Source of the DNA: Chloroflexota bacterium
GTDB taxonomy: Bacteria; Chloroflexota; Limnocylindria; QHBO01
NCBI GenBank assembly: GCA_013694795.1
Contig: JACDBS010000099.1
Span: forward strand, 1-11,209
DNA: 11,209 nucleotides
Direction of reading: 5' to 3'
Shown here piece by piece: positions 6,958 to 11,209 of this stretch. Every line of letters begins with the position of its first letter. The first letter of the stretch is position 1. Made by a program: the position numbers and the translations under genes. The notes beneath the pieces are model-generated. The model was not told the DNA's origin. It saw only the letters and a list, made by a program, of their open reading frames with translations, and did no database searches.

Positions 6958-8286
6958 ATGGGGAGACGGTTCGGGACGGACGGCATTCGTGGGCCCGTCG
7001 GCTCCGCGGTCACCGTCCAACTGGCGCTGGCCCTGGGACGGGCGGTCGGCCATCGCCTGGGTGGGGCGGGGAGGAGCGTCGTGCTCGGACGCGACACCCG
7101 TCGGTCCGGCGAGATGCTGGGCGCGGCATTGGCGGCTGGCCTGACCTCGACCGGTACCGATGCCGTCGACCTGGGGCTGGTGACGACCCCATGCCTCGTC
7201 CATGCCAGCACCGACGAGCGGCATGCGGCGGGGATCATGGTCTCGGCCTCGCACAACCCGGCGGAGGACAATGGCCTCAAAGTCGTGGTCCGTGGACGCA
7301 AGGCCGATGACGCCACGGAGGATGAGCTCGAGCGGCTGATCGACGATTCATCCGCCATTGAGAATCAGCCGAATGGTGCGCTCGGTCGGCTCGGGACCGA
7401 TGTCGACGCCGTGGACGCCTACCGCCGCCATCTGCGCGACGTGGCCGGCGAGGCGTTTGCCGGCCTGCGGCTGGGCATTGACTGCGCCAACGGTTCGGCG
7501 AGCGTCATCGCGCCCGACCTCTTTCGCTCAGCCGGCGCGGATGTCACCGTCCTGTTCGACACGCCGAACGGCACGAACATCAATGACGGCTGCGGTTCGA
7601 CCCATCCGGAACGCCTGGCCGAGGCGGTCTCAGCCGCCGGGCTGGAACTGGGGCTCGCCTTCGACGGCGACGCTGACCGGCTTATCGCCGTCGACGAGCG
7701 CGGCGAGCTGGTGGACGGTGACGCGGTGATGGGGATCTGTGCGCTGGAGCGGCTGGCGGCAGGCACGCTGCGCAACAACCTGTTGGTGGCAACCGTCATG
7801 AGCAACGGCGGACTTGAGCGTGCCGTGACGCAGGCGGGAGGCAGAATGATTCGCACGCCGGTGGGGGATCGGCACGTTTTCGAGGCCATGGAACGCGACG
7901 ACGCCGTGCTGGGTGGCGAGCAATCGGGACACATCATCTTCCGTGACCGATCGACGACCGGCGACGGCCTTCTCACCGGCATCGAGCTCGTGCGAGCCAT
8001 GCGAGCAGCCGGGTCCCCGCTCTCCGAGCTCGCCGCCCAGATCGGGAGGCTCCCGCAGGTGGTGATAAACTCAACCGTCCGCCGCCGGGATGACTGGCAG
8101 CAGGACTCCGATTTCGTGGCGGCCATCGAGCGCGCCACGCAGCAGATGGGGGATCGCGGGCGAGTGCTCGTCCGCGCTTCCGGCACCGAGCCAAAGATCA
8201 GGATCATGGTCGAGGGCGACGACGCCGGCGAGATCGAGCGAATCGCACGCGAGCTCGCCACGCTCGCCGAGGCACGTCTCAACTAG
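6958..8286 (+). CDS. glmM: Phosphoglucosamine mutase GlmM
   Basis: GlmM interconverts glucosamine-6-phosphate and glucosamine-1-phosphate on the route to UDP-GlcNAc for peptidoglycan. Length is 442 residues, typical of the family. The four alpha-phosphohexomutase signatures are present: the opening FGTDGIRG (5-12); the phosphoserine loop SASHNP with Ser98; the Mg-binding DGDADR (236-241); and the sugar-binding GEQSGH (320-325) with the phosphate-binding RASGTEPKIRIMVEG (406-420). ATG 6958 starts immediately after the cdaR stop, and the Shine-Dalgarno position is filled by CdaR tail codons with no purine-rich site. Translation therefore probably depends on coupling or reinitiation. In Bacillus, Lactococcus and Staphylococcus, GlmM binds and inhibits CdaA, so its place behind cdaA-cdaR fits that partnership. 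Whether it happens here is inference. Confidence 0.96.
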   Translation: MGRRFGTDGIRGPVGSAVTVQLALALGRAVGHRLGGAGRSVVLGRDTRRSGEMLGAALAAGLTSTGTDAVDLGLVTTPCLVHASTDERHAAGIMVSASHNPAEDNGLKVVVRGRKADDATEDELERLIDDSSAIENQPNGALGRLGTDVDAVDAYRRHLRDVAGEAFAGLRLGIDCANGSASVIAPDLFRSAGADVTVLFDTPNGTNINDGCGSTHPERLAEAVSAAGLELGLAFDGDADRLIAVDERGELVDGDAVMGICALERLAAGTLRNNLLVATVMSNGGLERAVTQAGGRMIRTPVGDRHVFEAMERDDAVLGGEQSGHIIFRDRSTTGDGLLTGIELVRAMRAAGSPLSELAAQIGRLPQVVINSTVRRRDDWQQDSDFVAAIERATQQMGDRGRVLVRASGTEPKIRIMVEGDDAGEIERIARELATLAEARLN

Positions 8287-8313
8287 CGCCATCACGGACG
8301 GCGAGGAGGACAC

Positions 8314-10143
8314 ATGTGCGGCATCGTCGGATACGTCGGGCCGCGTGACGCCGCGCCGATCCTGATCGAGGGATTGCGGCGTCTCGAGTACCGCGGTTAC
8401 GACTCGGCCGGGATCGCCGTGCTGACCGATGACGGCAAGGTCTTCATCGAGAAGAAGGCGGGCAAGCTCAACAACCTGACCGACCATCTCAACGGAAACG
8501 CGCCGGCAGGTCATCCCGGCATCGGCCATACGCGCTGGGCCACCCATGGCAGCCCGAACGATACGAACGCGCATCCCCACACCGATTGCACCGGCAAGCT
8601 TGCACTCATCCACAACGGCATCATCGAGAACTACGCCGAGATCAAGACCCGCCTGGTGGCGGAGGGCCATCGCTTCAGCAGCGAGACGGATACCGAAGTG
8701 CTGGCGCACCTGATCGAGACGAAGTACCGCGGGGACCTCGTCGAGGCGGTCCGCGCGGCGCTCAACGAGGTGCGCGGCGCATATGCCATCGGCGTCATGC
8801 ACACCGAGCATCGCGATCGGATCGTGGGCGCCCGCATGAACGTGCCACTCATCGTCGGCCTGGGCGACGGCGAGGGCTTCCTGGCCTCCGATGTGCCGGC
8901 CATCCTGGAGCACACCAAGAACGTCGTCATCCTGCACGAGGGCGACATTGCCGATGTGACCCCCAGCGGGACCCGCATCCTGTTGCTCGACGGCACCGAG
9001 GTGCAGCGCGATGTCACCGAGATTCACTGGAGCATCGAGGCCGCCGAGAAGGGTGGTTTCGCCCACTTCACGCTCAAGGAGATCTACGAGCAGCCGCACG
9101 CCATTCAGGAATGCCTGCGCGGCCGCGTCGACCCCGGGGGCAACGTATCGCTGCCCGAGCTCGACGCCATCGCCGACAGGCTGGCCGTGATCGAGCGCGT
9201 GTACATCGTGGGCTGCGGCACCGCCAGCTACGCGGCCCATGTCGGGGCGTACCTCATCCAGGACTGGGTCGGCCTCCCGGCCTCCATGCAGGTCGGCTCC
9301 GAGATGCGTTACAGCCCGCCCCCGATCGACGCGAAGACGCTGATCATCGGCGTCAGCCAGTCCGGCGAGACCGCTGACACACTGGCGCCGCTCAAGCTCG
9401 CCGAGGAGCGCGGCGCTACGGTGGTGGTCGTCACCAACGTGGTCGGCAGTGCCATCACCCGCGAGGCCGATGCGGTCTGCTACCTCCAGGCCGGCCCCGA
9501 GATCGCCGTGGCCAGCACGAAGGCCTTCGTGACGCAGGTCCTCGTGCTCGAGATGATCGCTCTGCACCTGGCCCGCGCGCGCGGAACCCTCTCCGACAAC
9601 CGGCTGCGCACCTACGGCCGGGCCCTGCGCAGCCTGCCGCGTCTTGCGGCCGAGACGCTCGAGCTGGCGCCTCAGATCAAGAAGCTGGCCCAGCGCTATG
9701 CGAGGGTGCGCGACTTCATCTTCATTGGCCGTGGCGTCGGCTTCCCGATCGCCATGGAGGGAGCCCTCAAGCTCAAGGAGCTCTCCTACGTCCACGCCGA
9801 GGGCTATGCCGCGGGTGAGCTCAAGCATGGACCGATCGCGCTGCTCGATCCCGAGACGCCGCTGGTGGCCATCGCCACGGCAGGCGCTGTCTACGACAAG
9901 GTCGTCAGCAACGTGGCCGAGGCACGTGCCCGCTCCGCCCCCATCATCGCCATCGCCACGGTGGGCGACGACCAGATCGACCACTACGCGCAGGACGTGA
10001 TCTACGTCCCCGAGACGCCGGAGCCGATCAGCCCGGTCATCACCGTGCTGCCGCTTCAGCTCCTGGCCTACGAGGTGGCGGTCGCGCGCGGTACTGACGT
10101 GGATCAGCCGCGCAACCTTGCCAAATCGGTGACGGTCGAATAG
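8314..10143 (+). CDS. glmS: Glutamine-fructose-6-phosphate aminotransferase (isomerizing) GlmS
   Basis: GlmS makes glucosamine-6-phosphate from fructose-6-phosphate and glutamine, the committed step to amino sugars. Its 609 residues match the family. The glutaminase domain (about 1-230) begins MCGIVGYVG with nucleophile Cys2 and has HTRWATHG (72-79), Asn101-Gly102 and Asp126. The first SIS sugar-binding domain, about 290-420, contains CGTASYAA (301-308), SQSGETADT (348-356) and ASTKAF (400-405). The second, about 460-590, contains EGYAAGELKHGP (496-507) with Glu502 and His505. The end, DQPRNLAKSVTVE, is the canonical one. GAGGAGG ahead of the ATG is a strong ribosome binding site. Only 27 bases separate it from glmM, so there is no room for a glmS ribozyme leader. 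Confidence 0.98.
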   Translation: MCGIVGYVGPRDAAPILIEGLRRLEYRGYDSAGIAVLTDDGKVFIEKKAGKLNNLTDHLNGNAPAGHPGIGHTRWATHGSPNDTNAHPHTDCTGKLALIHNGIIENYAEIKTRLVAEGHRFSSETDTEVLAHLIETKYRGDLVEAVRAALNEVRGAYAIGVMHTEHRDRIVGARMNVPLIVGLGDGEGFLASDVPAILEHTKNVVILHEGDIADVTPSGTRILLLDGTEVQRDVTEIHWSIEAAEKGGFAHFTLKEIYEQPHAIQECLRGRVDPGGNVSLPELDAIADRLAVIERVYIVGCGTASYAAHVGAYLIQDWVGLPASMQVGSEMRYSPPPIDAKTLIIGVSQSGETADTLAPLKLAEERGATVVVVTNVVGSAITREADAVCYLQAGPEIAVASTKAFVTQVLVLEMIALHLARARGTLSDNRLRTYGRALRSLPRLAAETLELAPQIKKLAQRYARVRDFIFIGRGVGFPIAMEGALKLKELSYVHAEGYAAGELKHGPIALLDPETPLVAIATAGAVYDKVVSNVAEARARSAPIIAIATVGDDQIDHYAQDVIYVPETPEPISPVITVLPLQLLAYEVAVARGTDVDQPRNLAKSVTVE

Positions 10144-10165
10144 CGCCGCAGCTCGTTCGACGCCC

Positions 10166-10543
10166 ATGACTCGCCACGAGATCGGGATCGATCTGATCGA
10201 CATCGATCGGATCGTCGCGGTGCTCGGTCGCTTTCCCGATCGGTTCCGCCAGCGGGTGCTCACGGAACGGGAGCAACGCTACGTCGGTCGCAAGGTCGAG
10301 CGGGTGGCGGGACGCTGGGCGGCGAAGGAGGCGATCAGCAAGGTCCTGGGCCTGGGCGTGCGCGGCGTGGGGTGGCGCGAGATCGAGATCCTGCCCAACC
10401 GTGCCGGCGCACCGCAGGTGGTTCTCCATGCACGCGCCGCCCGCAGGGCGGAGGCCATGGGCCTCGACGAGGTGACGGTCTCGATCTCGCACGAGCGCCG
10501 CATGGCCGTGGCTGTGGCTGTGGCGCATCGCCGCCACGACTGA
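10166..10543 (+). CDS. acpS: Holo-[acyl-carrier-protein] synthase AcpS
   Basis: AcpS transfers 4'-phosphopantetheine from coenzyme A to the conserved serine of acyl carrier protein, activating it for fatty acid synthesis. The protein has 125 residues, the usual size for this trimeric class. The Mg-binding motif GIDLIDIDRI (7-16) contains Asp9, and GRWAAKEAISKVLGLG (49-64) contains the second metal ligand Glu55. A C-terminal SISHERRMAVAVAV matches the family 'SI-SH-...-A-A-A' strand. It starts 22 bases after glmS, with no clear Shine-Dalgarno before ATG 10166. The next gene starts four bases after its stop. The neighbour pair acpS-nnrD is common, notably in Actinobacteria. Confidence 0.95.
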   Translation: MTRHEIGIDLIDIDRIVAVLGRFPDRFRQRVLTEREQRYVGRKVERVAGRWAAKEAISKVLGLGVRGVGWREIEILPNRAGAPQVVLHARAARRAEAMGLDEVTVSISHERRMAVAVAVAHRRHD

Positions 10544-10547
10544 GCCG

Positions 10548-11209
10548 ATGGCCGCAGGACGCTCGATTACCCAGCGCTGGGTCGCCCGCCACCTGCCGCC
10601 TCGTCCGGATCGCGCCCACAAGGGCGACTTCGGACGGCTCCTGGTCGTGGCGGGCTCGATCGATTATCCCGGCGCCGCCGTCCTTGCCGCGCTGGGAGCC
10701 ATGCGCGCCGGCGTGGGTATGGCGCGCGTTGCCGCGGCGGAGTCGTTGGTCGCGCGCGTGGCGGGCACCGTCCCGGAGCTGACCTGGATGGCGCTCGACG
10801 AGGAGGCGCCCGGACTCATCGCGCCGGGGGGCTGGCGGCGCGTGACCGCGGACGCGTCCGCCTACGACGCGGTCATCATTGGTCCGGGCCTCGGGCGACA
10901 GCCCGCCACGCAGCGACGGACACGTCAGCTCATCGCGTCGCTCACACCGCCCACGGTGGTCGACGCCGATGCGCTGAACGCGCTGGCCGACAGCTCGCGC
11001 TGGTGGCAGGGAGTACGCGCCTCGCTGGTGCTCACGCCACACGCGGGCGAGTTCGCTCGCCTCACCGGTGCCGATGCGCCCGACGGCGCCGATGACGAGG
11101 CGCGGGGAGGGGCCGCCGCCGCGGCCGCTCTGCGCTGGGACCAGGTGGTCGTGCTCAAGGGGGCGCACTCCGTGGTCGCCGAGCCGGGCGGCGACCTCCT
11201 GCGCTCGGA
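10548..11209 (+). CDS. nnrD: ADP-dependent NAD(P)H-hydrate dehydratase NnrD (partial, 3' end beyond window)
   Basis: This enzyme repairs hydrated NADH and NADPH by ADP-driven dehydration and belongs to the ribokinase-like YjeF C-terminal/CARKD family. The frame is open from ATG 10548 to the window end, giving 220 residues without a stop. Visible motifs in order are HKGDFGRLLVVAGS (24-37, nucleotide-binding start), GAAVLAALGAMRAGVG (42-57), GPGLG (112-116), DADALNAL (139-146), TPHAGEFARL (163-172) and VVLKG (201-205). The Gly-rich 'G-GDVL' block expected near the C-terminus lies beyond the edge. The protein starts directly at the dehydratase domain, so no NnrE epimerase domain is fused at the N-terminus. 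It follows acpS by four bases with no clear Shine-Dalgarno, suggesting coupling. Confidence 0.92.
   Translation, partial: MAAGRSITQRWVARHLPPRPDRAHKGDFGRLLVVAGSIDYPGAAVLAALGAMRAGVGMARVAAAESLVARVAGTVPELTWMALDEEAPGLIAPGGWRRVTADASAYDAVIIGPGLGRQPATQRRTRQLIASLTPPTVVDADALNALADSSRWWQGVRASLVLTPHAGEFARLTGADAPDGADDEARGGAAAAAALRWDQVVVLKGAHSVVAEPGGDLLRS

Noticed and set aside
6120..7358. A 412-codon minus-strand frame opposite cdaR and glmM
   Set aside because: It is a Ser/Thr/Pro/Arg-rich shadow of two recognisable + strand genes, with no domain signal.
8071..10263. A 730-codon open frame on the minus strand opposite glmS
   Set aside because: It mirrors the whole of glmS plus ends of its neighbours. 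Its translation is low complexity (rich in Asp, Gly, His, Arg, Val) and resembles no family, as expected for the frame that is the codon-position mirror of a high-GC gene. GlmS on the + strand is unmistakable.

Overview
This window is ordinary core bacterial chromosome. It is strongly G+C-rich, and all fourteen genes I can support lie on the + strand in tight succession. Gaps are mostly 0-40 bases; the one larger gap is 81 bases. I see no mobile elements, tRNA or rRNA genes, CRISPR arrays, or signs of recent transfer. The organism is a bacterium with cysteine-type (zinc-binding) L36 and S4. It makes cyclic di-AMP with a membrane CdaA, and it carries the glmS-acpS-nnrD order that I associate with Actinobacteria. 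A high-GC member of Chloroflexota or a related Terrabacteria lineage is my best guess. That is inference from gene order and composition only.

Positions 1-4682 are the end of the ribosomal protein/RNA polymerase alpha superoperon: rpmJ (L36), rpsM (S13), rpsK (S11), rpsD (S4), rpoA, rplQ (L17), truA (tRNA pseudouridine synthase), rplM (L13) and rpsI (S9). Most genes have a purine-rich ribosome binding site, and several overlap or nearly touch. The block closes with an 11-bp perfect hairpin (4708-4733) just after rpsI.

Positions 4764-10143 form the c-di-AMP/cell-wall precursor block: cdaA (diadenylate cyclase), cdaR (its YbbR-repeat membrane-anchored regulator), glmM (phosphoglucosamine mutase) and glmS (glucosamine-6-phosphate synthase). 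GlmS makes glucosamine-6-P from fructose-6-P and glutamine, and GlmM isomerises it to glucosamine-1-P on the way to UDP-GlcNAc. CdaA makes the second messenger c-di-AMP; in Firmicutes CdaR and GlmM modulate CdaA. A possible extended -10 promoter (TGGTATCAT, 4736-4744) sits directly behind the hairpin.

Positions 10166-11209 hold acpS (holo-ACP synthase) and the first 220 codons of nnrD (ADP-dependent NAD(P)H-hydrate dehydratase), which runs off the right edge.

No novel system is evident. The points most worth a second look are the combined gene order (ribosomal block, then cdaA-cdaR inserted ahead of glmM-glmS-acpS-nnrD), the terminator/promoter overlap before cdaA, and several start-site corrections. 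The others are unusual tails on RpoA, TruA and CdaR, and the structured DNA at the cdaR-glmM junction.
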